Source: Prevotella sp. UBA3757 (GTDB taxonomy: Bacteria > Bacteroidota > Bacteroidia > Bacteroidales > Bacteroidaceae). From it: a stretch of DNA of 16,296 bases. The notes beneath the pieces were generated by a model. That model saw only the letters and a list, made by a program, of their open reading frames with translations. It had not been told where the DNA came from and searched no databases. The stretch covers positions 1-16,296 of the forward strand of contig DFGF01000034.1 in assembly GCA_002371715.1 (NCBI GenBank). Reading direction: 5' to 3'. This document shows positions 6,741 to 12,075 of this stretch, one piece after another (the stretch's first letter is position 1; every line of letters begins with the position of its first letter). The translations under genes were made by a program, and so were the position numbers.

Positions 6741-7586
6741 TTACCATTCAAGGGTGTAAGAATCAAGCCACTCTTCATTCAGCGAAATCGAGAAGCCCGA
6801 CTGCGACGCGAACAAGTTACCGCTCGCGTCCGTCACGCGGTTCCTCACAAACGGCACGTCGGCCAGACTCACGCTGCCGATGATAGCACCGTCGCCGTCC
6901 TTCGCCCTGATCGTCACGTCAGCCATCCACTCCGCATCATCACTCAGACAGTAGAAGCCAACCGCCAACTGACCCGTCGTGCCAGCCATCGAAGCCGGAA
7001 CAGCTACCTGCCTGACGGCATCCGAGTTGGCCACCGCCTCGCCCGTCAGGTAGTCAAGCCCGTACCACCATTGTCCGGGCAACATCTCCAGCGTCGCAAT
7101 CGTTGCAGGCACCTCGTCGGCCACCGCAATTCTCAACTTCGTCACCACGCGGTCCATTGTCACCGCCACCGTCGAAGCCGTACCGCTCCCGACGTTCAGC
7201 GTCAGAGCCTTCCAGAACGTATCGCTCGGACTCTCCCACACAATCTGCGTGCCCGTCACCGTTGGCGACTTGCCCCGTGAAGCCACAAAGTACACCGTGT
7301 GCTCTCCGTATGCCAGCGGCATCGTCGGCTCGTTGAAGTCTACGTCTGTCGCCGTCTTATGCAGCGTCCTGACCAGCCCGCCGTCCACGTAGTCAAAAAT
7401 CCACAAGTCCGTCATGTCCTGACCGTCAGCAGTCAGCGCACGAGTAACCCGCCACCCCTCACTGCTAACGTCAAACCTGACCCGCTTCACCTGAACGACC
7501 TCCGCCGCCGTCCCCTCATCCGTCACCACGCGCTCGCAGCCGCACACCGCCGCCACAACCGCCAGAATCATAATCACCTTTTTCAT
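6741..7586 (-). CDS. FimB/Mfa2-like fimbrial-type lipoprotein, paralogue, 281 aa
   Basis: First gene of the two-gene minus-strand operon. It begins MKKVIMILAVVAAVCGC, a type II signal peptide ending in a VCGC lipobox; the mature start CERVVTDE parallels CEKVVIED of the downstream paralogue. Typical family parts are TDLWIFDYVDGGLVRTLH, AYGEHTVYFVASRG, MDRVVTKLRIAV, and the C-terminal VPFVRNRVTDASGNLFA ... LNEEWLDSYTLEW, which aligns with the end of its neighbour (NRVT..G..F, then W and DYT or SYT). The two genes are old tandem duplicates, as in fimbrial loci where several related subunits follow each other. No fimbrial shaft or major subunit gene is visible. Role in adhesion, superinfection exclusion or receptor masking is inference. 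Confidence 0.7.
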   Translation of the reverse strand: MKKVIMILAVVAAVCGCERVVTDEGTAAEVVQVKRVRFDVSSEGWRVTRALTADGQDMTDLWIFDYVDGGLVRTLHKTATDVDFNEPTMPLAYGEHTVYFVASRGKSPTVTGTQIVWESPSDTFWKALTLNVGSGTASTVAVTMDRVVTKLRIAVADEVPATIATLEMLPGQWWYGLDYLTGEAVANSDAVRQVAVPASMAGTTGQLAVGFYCLSDDAEWMADVTIRAKDGDGAIIGSVSLADVPFVRNRVTDASGNLFASQSGFSISLNEEWLDSYTLEW

Positions 7587-7632
7587 AGTCTCATTGTTTT
7601 AAGTTGTTAGTATTGTTATTATTGTCCCGTCT

Positions 7633-7651
7633 GTTGCTGTATCACAGCAAC
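7633..7651. other. 7-bp hairpin between lipoprotein operon and int
   Basis: GTTGCTG (7633-7639), loop TATCA, CAGCAAC (7645-7651). Neither side has a T-tract, so it is a poor intrinsic terminator. In the 102-base gap between the lipoprotein start and the int stop it could be a recombination core, a protein site or an RNA stability element. I see no convincing TAnnTTTG promoter for the lipoprotein operon here, so that operon may depend partly on int transcription. Confidence 0.45.
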
Positions 7652-7676
7652 CACGTCTCAAAATCGTCTGTCCGCC

Positions 7677-7693
7677 TATGCCGCAATATCATT
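7677..7693 (-). repeat. 17-bp repeat (AATGATATTGCGGCATA) at the int 3' end
   Basis: The minus strand reads AATGATATTGCGGCATA here. The same 17 bases occur on the + strand at 13316-13332, and a 14-base core with flanks (TATTGCGGCATACT) recurs at 12050-12063. The TGA stop codon of int is inside this copy. On the minus-strand RNA it can form a stem GCC-CAA / TTG-GGC with loop TGATA, like the leader copies. Confidence 0.75.
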
Positions 7694-8891
7694 GTGGCCC
7701 ACCAAGTTTATCAAACTCCCCAAATACATCCTCAGCCAGCACCTTCGCGTACCTCTGCGTCTGCGTCACCTTCGCGTGCCCCAGCATCTTCGACACCCTC
7801 TCAATCGGCACCCCCTCGTGAAGTGCCCGCGTCGCAAACGTATGCCTCCCGACGTGGCTCGTCAGCCGCTTGGTAATACCCGTCGCCTCCGCAATCTTCT
7901 TTAGGTTCCTGTTGTACGTCTGCACAGCCACCTTCGGCAGTTCCCCGCCGTACTTCTCAACGACCGCCAGCACCTGCGGCAGAAGCTGGATGTAGTACGT
8001 GACACCCGTCTTGACCCTTTGCCCTGCCATCAGCCACCGTTCACCTTCATGTCGGCACTGCTTCAGCGAGAACGCCTGCATGTCGCTATATGCCATCCCC
8101 GTGTAGGATTGAAATACGAACATATCCCGCGCAGCGGCCAGCATCGATCCTTCACGGAGCGTCAGCCCCTCAATCCTTGCCAGTTCTTCCTTCGTCAGGA
8201 ACTCCACCGTTTCAACGTCGCCGCGCTTAATCTCGCCGCGCATACGGTCATACGGGTTAGCCTTTATCAGTCCGAATTTCATAGCGCGGCCAAGCAAAGC
8301 CTTGATGTCCTTATGATAATTCCGAACCGTCGCCTGGCTGATGTACTGCACAGGCTTGCCAGCCTTCACCTCCGCGTCCGTCTGATGCTTCCTGATACCA
8401 TGCAGAAAAGCGTCCCACTTATGCACATTCTCCACCGACAAGTCCGACCATTTCCGCATGATACCCGACTCAACCAGAGCGGCCACCGACACCCTATAAT
8501 GCGCTGCCGTACCTTTCCGCACGCTCAGCTTGTCAATCTCATTTTTCATCCATTCCAGCATATCCTCAGCATCCTTCACCTTACGCCGGGAGTCAGGCGA
8601 GAACACCAGCTTTCGCACATCCTCGAAATTGATGTCATCTTCCGAACAATCCGCCAGTCGCTCATTCACAATCCTGTCAACTCGCGCCAGCATGATGCTC
8701 AACCGCTCATTCTTCTCAACACAATCCTCACGCCCGACAATCTGCCCGAATTTCCATTCACGCGGTCGCACGCACACACCTGTATTGATATAGTACGCGC
8801 GACGGTTAATCGTCACCCGCACCTCTACCGGGGCCGTCCCGTCCTTACCGAACCGTCCCCGATGATTATATATTATTGCTGTCTTTATCAT
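7689..8891 (-). CDS. int: tyrosine recombinase / integrase, 400 aa
   Basis: Site-specific recombinase of the Bacteroidota type. Residues 1-95 look like the arm-binding domain (beta strands with APVEVRVTINRRAYYINTGV), 105-210 the SAM-like core-binding domain, 225-395 the catalytic domain. Catalytic residues seen: K294 (QRVKTG), H346 and R349 (TSHVGRH), H372 (MLGHAKV) and nucleophile Y381 (QRYAKV). The usual first arginine of TGxR is absent: the motif reads TGMAYSD with Ala at 267. R255 lies 12 residues upstream, a spacing I recall for IntDOT, where a serine replaces the first Arg and an upstream Arg may substitute. It is transcribed away from the repressor. The A-rich leader before the ATG is preceded by repeat arrays (8924-8996) that may bind the integrase. 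Confidence 0.93.
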   Translation of the reverse strand: MIKTAIIYNHRGRFGKDGTAPVEVRVTINRRAYYINTGVCVRPREWKFGQIVGREDCVEKNERLSIMLARVDRIVNERLADCSEDDINFEDVRKLVFSPDSRRKVKDAEDMLEWMKNEIDKLSVRKGTAAHYRVSVAALVESGIMRKWSDLSVENVHKWDAFLHGIRKHQTDAEVKAGKPVQYISQATVRNYHKDIKALLGRAMKFGLIKANPYDRMRGEIKRGDVETVEFLTKEELARIEGLTLREGSMLAAARDMFVFQSYTGMAYSDMQAFSLKQCRHEGERWLMAGQRVKTGVTYYIQLLPQVLAVVEKYGGELPKVAVQTYNRNLKKIAEATGITKRLTSHVGRHTFATRALHEGVPIERVSKMLGHAKVTQTQRYAKVLAEDVFGEFDKLGGPQ

Positions 8892-8923
8892 TTTTTTTAA
8901 GTTTTAAGTTATAAGTAAAAAAG

Positions 8924-8955
8924 TGGGGAAACATCTGGGGAAACTATGGGGAAAC
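8924..8955. repeat. three TGGGGAAAC repeats upstream of int
   Basis: TGGGGAAAC at 8924-8932, 8936-8944 and 8947-8955, spaced 12 and 11 bp, about one helical turn. A fourth copy is at 9158-9166 inside the 3' end of the repressor gene, within a 15-bp exact repeat TATGGGGAAACATTT (8945-8959 and 9156-9170). The reverse complement recurs at 16177-16185 at the base of the terminal inverted repeat. Candidate integrase arm-type sites or operators controlling int. Confidence 0.8.
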
Positions 8956-8960
8956 ATTTG

Positions 8961-8996
8961 CCATACTAAACCATTTCAGACCATCCTAAACCATTT
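8961..8996. repeat. CCAT array at 10-bp period with doubled CTAAACCATTT
   Basis: CCAT begins at 8961, 8971, 8981 and 8991, exactly every 10 bp, and CTAAACCATTT occurs twice (8966-8976, 8986-8996) 20 bp apart. The helical phasing points to a protein-binding array. It lies next to the TGGGGAAAC cluster in the 245-base gap between int and the repressor gene. Confidence 0.75.
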
Positions 8997-9041
8997 TTGC
9001 ATATCTCCAAGAATCTCGCCAAATTCCTTTTATTCATCAGC

Positions 9042-9063
9042 ACCGCCGCCATTTTACGGCGGT
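9042..9063. other. 7-bp hairpin between int leader and repressor 3' end
   Basis: ACCGCCG (9042-9048), 8-nt loop CCATTTTA, CGGCGGT (9057-9063). It lies about 75 bases past the repressor stop in the direction of repressor transcription. There is no T-run after it on either strand, so it is at best a weak or factor-assisted terminator. Confidence 0.45.
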
Positions 9064-9136
9064 TCCCGAATCTTCTCATGGTGATTCCGTTGGATTTTGA
9101 ACGAAAGCGGCGGAATGCTATTGTATAAACGATATT

Positions 9137-9736
9137 TCATGGTTCCTTTGTTTGGTATGGGGAAACATTTATTCTTTTTTCGGGTTCAGCTGCGCCAATG
9201 GCGAAGGGGTAGCTGGAGAGGTCGGAGGCGTTGAGATTGGCAATTTTACGCTCCAGTTCGAGGATGCTGGCATCACGGGCGCGGATGATTGCATCTTTGT
9301 CGGCAACGGTTTGTTCGAGGGCTACGATGCGGGCTTGTTTCTCGGCAATGATAGTATCTTTGTCGGCGAGACGGTCGGACATTTCTTGCTTCAGGCGGTT
9401 TGTGAGTTCGACGTAAGCAGTGATGGCGGCGTTGACGGCACTGGATGGGTCGATGGAAGGCTGTGCAAGTTCATGTGTAGGAAGTGAAGATTCGGTGTCT
9501 TTAATCATTGGCACATCTTCACCACGGAAGTAACCTACATTAAATATGTTACCAAAAGCCTGATTGAGTTTTCGTATGGTATCTTCCGACGGCTGCTTTA
9601 CATGATTGTTCAGGATTCGTGATATTGTGGTTTCGGTAATGCCAGTCAACGCGGATAGTTCCCGCTGACCGGCTACCTTGCCATTATCATATAAATAATC
9701 AAGCGCTGCCTTGAATAGCTCATTCCTTGTCGCCAT
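9137..9736 (-). CDS. HTH repressor with C-terminal coiled coil, 199 aa
   Basis: Likely lysogeny repressor. Residues 1-70 are an XRE-type helix-turn-helix domain: GQRELSALTGITETTISRILNN is the HTH, followed by PSEDTIRKLNQAFG. Residues 105-170 form a heptad-like coiled coil (ADKDTIIAEKQARIVALEQT and onward), probably for oligomerisation. There is no S24 (LexA/CI) peptidase domain, so RecA-driven self-cleavage is not expected; release may depend on the Rha/KilAC antirepressor at 10291. The start at 9736 is preferred over the upstream ATG at 9847, because the 37 extra residues are not HTH-like, cross the divergent promoter and operator region, and an A/T-rich TAAATTTG box lies just before 9736. 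It is divergent from the early genes, like CI and Cro. Confidence 0.8.
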   Translation of the reverse strand: MATRNELFKAALDYLYDNGKVAGQRELSALTGITETTISRILNNHVKQPSEDTIRKLNQAFGNIFNVGYFRGEDVPMIKDTESSLPTHELAQPSIDPSSAVNAAITAYVELTNRLKQEMSDRLADKDTIIAEKQARIVALEQTVADKDAIIRARDASILELERKIANLNASDLSSYPFAIGAAEPEKRINVSPYQTKEP

Positions 9737-9742
9737 ACAATC

Positions 9743-9750
9743 CAAATTTA
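9743..9750 (-). promoter_or_regulatory. possible repressor promoter -7 box (TAAATTTG)
   Basis: The minus strand reads TAAATTTG, a match to the Bacteroidota -7 consensus TAnnTTTG. It ends seven bases before the repressor ATG at 9736, so transcription from it would give a leaderless or nearly leaderless mRNA. No clear TTTG -33 box is seen at the expected distance. Confidence 0.35.
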
Positions 9751-9779
9751 AGTCGTTTATACTAAAAAACCTTAATTTT

Positions 9780-9803
9780 TTACACGAAATTACACGTATG
9801 TAA
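9780..9803. promoter_or_regulatory. operator candidate between repressor and early genes
   Basis: TTACACG occurs at 9780-9786 and 9790-9796, 10 bp apart, and TTACA-N4-TGTAA (9790-9803) is a perfect interrupted palindrome. It lies just upstream of the TATATTTG box at 9815 and upstream of the divergent repressor, where a CI-like protein should bind. Which protein binds is inference. Confidence 0.6.
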
Positions 9804-9814
9804 ATCTTTGTTTG

Positions 9815-9822
9815 TATATTTG
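9815..9822 (+). promoter_or_regulatory. early rightward promoter, -7 box TATATTTG
   Basis: TATATTTG is a perfect match to TAnnTTTG, the sigma-ABfr -7 element. The start point would be close to 9828, giving a 180-base leader before the first early gene at 10012. The -33 region is not a clear TTTG and overlaps the palindromic operator candidate, as expected for a repressible promoter. Confidence 0.6.
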
Positions 9823-9868
9823 CACCCGTTAAGCAACTAAGCAACAACGAGGCAAAGAAATAGCCGTC

Positions 9869-9887
9869 AGACGGGATGCCGTCTTTT
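9869..9887 (+). promoter_or_regulatory. short hairpin with T-run in the early leader
   Basis: AGACGG (9869-9874), loop GATG, CCGTCT (9879-9884), then TTT to 9887. It resembles a small intrinsic terminator 40 bases into the early transcript. Further down, CTAAACAC and GTGTTAG (about 9912-9933) can form a second hairpin. Leader attenuation or an anti-termination site is possible. The rest of 9888-10011 shows nothing definite. Confidence 0.4.
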
Positions 9888-10011
9888 CGGAGCGGATAAC
9901 CGCCAATTTGCTAAACACTTTGCGAGGGTGTTAGGGATGCAAATATACGGCTTTTCTTGCCAAGTTGTAGCAAAGAAAGCAAAAGTTTAAGAAATATTAA
10001 AACTAACGACA

Positions 10012-10233
10012 ATGGTAACAGACAAGGTGACAATCGAGATGCTGGAGCAGTTTGCAGTTGGCGACACGATGTCGTACACGCTTCCGAACTGGGACAAGGC
10101 ACGGAGTGCTGCTTCGCTGGCGAGCCAGATGAAGAACAGGGGAAAGACCTACGGATGGCAGTTCAAGGCACCCATCAGCCCTGCGATTGAGGGGACGATG
10201 AAGCGGACGGTGACTATTACGAGGACGGCGTAA
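10012..10233 (+). CDS. small early phage protein, 73 aa
   Basis: First gene of the early operon. The protein starts MVTDKVTIEMLEQFAVGDTM, has a central segment rich in Ser, Ala and Lys, and ends with a TMKRTVTITRTA strand. Short proteins beginning K-VTIEML and ending TITR are common in Bacteroidota phages near the repressor, but I know no proven function; an alpha+beta fold and possible DNA or repressor contact are guesses. The leader is A-rich (aaatattaaaactaacgaca), typical of Bacteroidota initiation. A competing frame (9957-10190) was rejected because its composition is unlike a folded protein. Confidence 0.65.
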   Translation: MVTDKVTIEMLEQFAVGDTMSYTLPNWDKARSAASLASQMKNRGKTYGWQFKAPISPAIEGTMKRTVTITRTA

Positions 10234-10290
10234 GGACGGCGATACAATCGCCTGACAATGGACGAAGAGTAACATTTAATAAAAGGAACT

Positions 10291-11079
10291 ATGGCAAACG
10301 ATTTAATTCAATTCGGAGAGAGCAGGCAGACGATGAGCAGTTTGGAGATTGCCAAGCTGACAGGTAAGCCACATAATGACGTGATGAAGGCCATCCGTGC
10401 GATGGAGCCATCATGGGAAAAAGTATCGCAGGGAAAATTTTCCCTATCATCCAGAAAGGTCGAACAGCCTAATGGTGGAACACGCGAATATCCTTGCTAC
10501 GAACTGACAAAGACCGAATGTCTTTATGTCGCCACCAAGTTCAACGATGAAGCACGTGCCAAGTTGGTGCTCCGTTGGGAAGAGTTAGAGCAGAAGCAGC
10601 GTGCCCAGATGCTCAAGTTACCCGACTTCACCGATCCTGCCGAGGCTGCAATGGCATGGGCAAAGGAATACAAGGAGAAGAAGGTGCTGGCCATCGAGAA
10701 CAAGAAACTCGAAGAAGAGAATATCCAACTCGCTGCCGAGAACCAGGAACTGAAGCACGACAAGAACTACCTCGACCTGATTATGCGCTCGAAGGCTCTG
10801 CTTACCATCAGTCAGATTGCACAGGACTACGGTATGAGCGGCAAGGCTCTGAACAAGAAGCTGGCCGACATGGGCATACAGTACAGCATTAACGGCCAGT
10901 GGATTCTCTATGCGAAATATAAGGATTGCGGATATGTGTCGAGTCGTTCTATTGACATCACCCGTGCTGATGGTCGCCCAGACGTGGTGCTTCACACCGA
11001 ATGGACGCAGGCAGGCCGTAAGTTCCTGTATGAGGAGTTAAAGAAGCAGGGTATTATTCCGATGTTGGAAAGGGCGTGA
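10291..11079 (+). CDS. Rha / KilAC-type phage antirepressor, 262 aa
   Basis: Two-domain phage regulator. Residues 12-95 match the Rha domain: SSLEIAKLTGKPHNDVMKAI, then YELTKTECLYVATKFND and LVLRWEELE. Residues 115-155 form a charged coiled coil. Residues 158-258 match the KilAC/ANT domain: LTISQIAQDYGMSGKALNKK, INGQWILYAKYKDCGYVSSR, and TEWTQAGRKFLYEELKKQG. Such proteins act in early lytic control by neutralising the repressor or by binding DNA. Its place, early and divergent from a repressor without peptidase domain, fits an antirepressor-driven induction. The leader aaaaggaact before ATG is almost the same as that at 13348. Confidence 0.88.
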   Translation: MANDLIQFGESRQTMSSLEIAKLTGKPHNDVMKAIRAMEPSWEKVSQGKFSLSSRKVEQPNGGTREYPCYELTKTECLYVATKFNDEARAKLVLRWEELEQKQRAQMLKLPDFTDPAEAAMAWAKEYKEKKVLAIENKKLEEENIQLAAENQELKHDKNYLDLIMRSKALLTISQIAQDYGMSGKALNKKLADMGIQYSINGQWILYAKYKDCGYVSSRSIDITRADGRPDVVLHTEWTQAGRKFLYEELKKQGIIPMLERA

Positions 11080-11082
11080 TCT

Positions 11083-11370
11083 ATGGACAAGATGCTGAGA
11101 GCGGAGATTATTGCTACAGTAAGGCAGACCGTCGCGGAGGTGATGGAGGGTGCCGACGAGGTGTGGCTGTCGCCGGATGAGTTCTGTAAAACGTTCGGAA
11201 TGTTCACGCTGGAGTGGTTGCGCAGGAATGGCGAGCTGCTGCCACGGGAGAAAGTGAGGATTGTATTGGAGGACGGGACGGTGAAAGAATCGCGGTCGTG
11301 GGCCTATCCGAAGCACAAGATCAACAGGCTCATCAGGGAAGGGAGACTGAGAGAAATAAGGACGCAATGA
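11083..11370 (+). CDS. excisionase-like HTH DNA-binding protein, 95 aa
   Basis: Residues 1-22 form a helix, then WLSPDEFCKTFGMFTLEWLR is a MerR/Xis-like winged helix-turn-helix start, followed by a wing LPREKVRIVLEDG and SWAYPKHKINRLIREGRL. This pattern is common in Bacteroidota phage and conjugative element DNA-binding proteins that work as excisionase or regulator. It starts three bases after the antirepressor stop, so both share a transcript. With the integrase on the other side of the repressor it is a natural partner for excision, but a purely regulatory role is equally possible. Confidence 0.65.
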   Translation: MDKMLRAEIIATVRQTVAEVMEGADEVWLSPDEFCKTFGMFTLEWLRRNGELLPREKVRIVLEDGTVKESRSWAYPKHKINRLIREGRLREIRTQ

Positions 11371-11379
11371 CCTTACGTC

Positions 11380-11395
11380 AAAACCGCAAGGCACA
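11380..11395 (+). repeat. 16-bp repeat AAAACCGCAAGGCACA, copy 1
   Basis: First of three exact copies (others at 11856-11871 and 13281-13296). It lies ten bases after the stop of the excisionase-like gene and just before the tRNA-like element. Unlike copies 2 and 3 it has no good TTGCGG partner upstream; the base before is CTTACGTC. Confidence 0.85.
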
Positions 11396-11402
11396 CTACA
11401 AA

Positions 11403-11517
11403 GGAAGGATGGCTGAGTGGTCGAAGGCGACGTTGGTATAAACCGCCGAGTGGTTAAAGCCTCGGATAGGCGGCGAAAAAGCGTAGGACATCGCGGGTCC
11501 GAATCCCGCTCCTTCCA
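11403..11517 (+). tRNA. tRNA-like element, class II-like, abnormal anticodon region (115 nt)
   Basis: Acceptor stem GGAAGGA (11403-11409) pairs perfectly with TCCTTCC (11510-11516), followed by A at the discriminator position; CCA is not encoded. T-arm: GCGGG (11493-11497), loop TCCGAAT, CCCGC (11505-11509). D-arm: GCT...GGC (11412-11428) with the serine-tRNA-like GAGTGGTCGAA loop. The middle (11429-11492, 64 nt) is about 30 nt too long and no 5+7 anticodon arm with standard T33 and purine 37 appears. It has a second D-like block (GCCGAGTGGTTAAAG from 11445) and helices CCGCC/GGCGG (11443-11447 with 11469-11473) or CCGAG/CTCGG (11446-11450 with 11461-11465). It may be a rearranged tRNA, a duplicated D-arm, or a tRNA mimic at the 5' end of a longer RNA. 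Confidence 0.5.
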
Positions 11518-11537
11518 CGATGAAAGGAGAATGGTTC

Positions 11538-11566
11538 TTTGACTTGTTTGCATACTTTTATAGTTG
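11538..11566 (+). promoter_or_regulatory. promoter candidate for the non-coding block
   Basis: TTTG at 11538-11541 and TATAGTTG at 11559-11566 (one mismatch to TAnnTTTG), 17 bases apart. It would start a transcript near 11573, just upstream of the paired region. Spacing is slightly short for the consensus, so confidence is moderate. Confidence 0.4.
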
Positions 11567-11848
11567 AGGGCGGAACCCGTGCGCGGCTGAGTAGACAGAC
11601 ATCGGAAGGCCGTGGCATCCACAAAAGCCGTGAGGCAGAGACAGGGAAGGCCGCCGACGGAAAGATACTACCGACTCAGCAAGAGCCGAAGCAAAGAACA
11701 CTAATTCGCATACAGAGGGCGATGGTAGCACGCCAGGCGAGCAGAAAAAGAGCGGCAAGTCTTTCCAGACAGACATGGTATTAATGCGGCCATTGCCAGT
11801 GGGCAATGCGTGTCCCAAGCCACTAACGCAGAGGGGTGTCGATAGTCA
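11567..11848 (+). ncRNA. candidate structured non-coding RNA of unknown class
   Basis: No convincing protein frame covers this stretch. Nested helices can be drawn: P1 GCTGAGT (11586-11592) with ACTCAGC (11674-11680); inside it P2 TCGG (11602-11605) with CCGA (11654-11657); P3 GGCC (11608-11611) with GGCC (11649-11652); P4 GTGG (11612-11615) with CCAC (11619-11622). Downstream, CATTGCC (11791-11797), loop AGTG, GGCAATG (11802-11808) is a perfect 7-bp hairpin. Many unpaired A-rich joints (GAAAG, ACAAAAG) look like structural-RNA linkers. It follows the tRNA-like element and is bounded by repeat copies. I do not recognise it as tmRNA, RNase P or 6S. Large phage RNAs found near tRNAs (GOLLD, ROOL) are a loose analogy only. 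Confidence 0.45.
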
Positions 11849-11871
11849 TTGCGGAAAAACCGCAAGGCACA
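11849..11871 (+). repeat. repeat copy 2 with TTGCGG-AAAAA-CCGCAA hairpin
   Basis: TTGCGG (11849-11854), loop AAAAA, CCGCAA (11860-11865) within the second exact copy of AAAACCGCAAGGCACA (11856-11871). It is about 24 bases upstream of the ATG of the 44-aa membrane peptide, so it lies in that gene's leader and may control it. Confidence 0.8.
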
Positions 11872-11894
11872 GTAATAACTAAAAAAGTACAACT

Positions 11895-12029
11895 ATGAAA
11901 GAGTTTCTGGAGATTATGGGGAAGGACATCATGAGTGAGAACTTCACCAGCAAGGAGTATGTGATCTATGGCATCGTGGCCCCGTTGGTGCTGGTGCTGG
12001 TGTGTTGGCTGGCTGGCAGCCTGGTGTGA
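11895..12029 (+). CDS. 44-aa single-pass membrane peptide
   Basis: Reads MKEFLEIMGKDIMSENFTSK, then EYVIYGIVAPLVLVLVCWLAGSLV and TGA. Residues 1-20 are polar and mixed charge; residues 23-44 form one hydrophobic segment with a Pro, so an N-in, C-out tail-anchored peptide is likely. The leader (actaaaaaagtacaact) before ATG is A-rich and follows the repeat hairpin at 11849. The coding frame is clean, and small proteins of this build are common in Bacteroidota phages and mobile elements near early genes. Function unknown; a membrane-acting toxin, superinfection-exclusion peptide or regulator of cell envelope could be considered. No antitoxin RNA or protein partner is certain. Confidence 0.65.
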   Translation: MKEFLEIMGKDIMSENFTSKEYVIYGIVAPLVLVLVCWLAGSLV

Positions 12030-12038
12030 CGAACGGAT

Positions 12039-12063
12039 GGCTGCAACACTATTGCGGCATACT
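12039..12063 (+). repeat. 25-nt leader repeat with 7-bp hairpin, copy A
   Basis: GCTGCAA (12040-12046), loop CACTA, TTGCGGC (12052-12058), then ATACT. It matches 13310-13334 at 22 of 25 bases, and the three differences are all in or next to the loop, so the stem is kept. The following ATG (12076) lies 12 bases after the repeat, as with the copy before 13348 (13 bases). Confidence 0.75.
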
Positions 12064-12075
12064 GGACGGAAAGTT

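Noticed and set aside
6737..6778. Longer start of the downstream lipoprotein (ATG at 6778)
   Set aside because: It would place 14 residues before a perfect signal peptide and overlap the partner gene; 6736 is better.
6107..7280. Long + strand frames opposite the lipoprotein genes
   Set aside because: Arg/His/Pro-rich antisense translations; the minus-strand genes have lipoboxes and paralogous ends.
8019..8900. 293-aa frame on the + strand opposite int
   Set aside because: Arg/His/Pro/Leu-rich antisense product over a certain integrase gene; no recognisable domain.
9737..9847. Longer start of the repressor (ATG at 9847)
   Set aside because: The extra 37 residues cross the operator and divergent promoter and do not resemble the HTH family.
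9957..10190. 77-aa + strand frame overlapping the first early gene
   Set aside because: Begins in the untranslated leader and reads polar, low-complexity sequence; the frame at 10012 looks like known small phage proteins.
11403..11517. Ordinary tRNA-Ser or tRNA-Leu with a defined anticodon
   Set aside because: Every possible 7-nt loop with U33 gave either mismatched stems or a pyrimidine at position 37, and the total length is about 25 nt too long.
11539..11818. Short ORFs on both strands in the non-coding block
   Set aside because: They have low-complexity basic composition, no leader and no recognisable features, and are no longer than expected by chance at this base composition.
11567..11890. 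tmRNA, RNase P RNA or retron/DGR template RNA
   Set aside because: No tag-peptide frame, no conserved RNase P core I can place, and no reverse transcriptase gene in the window.
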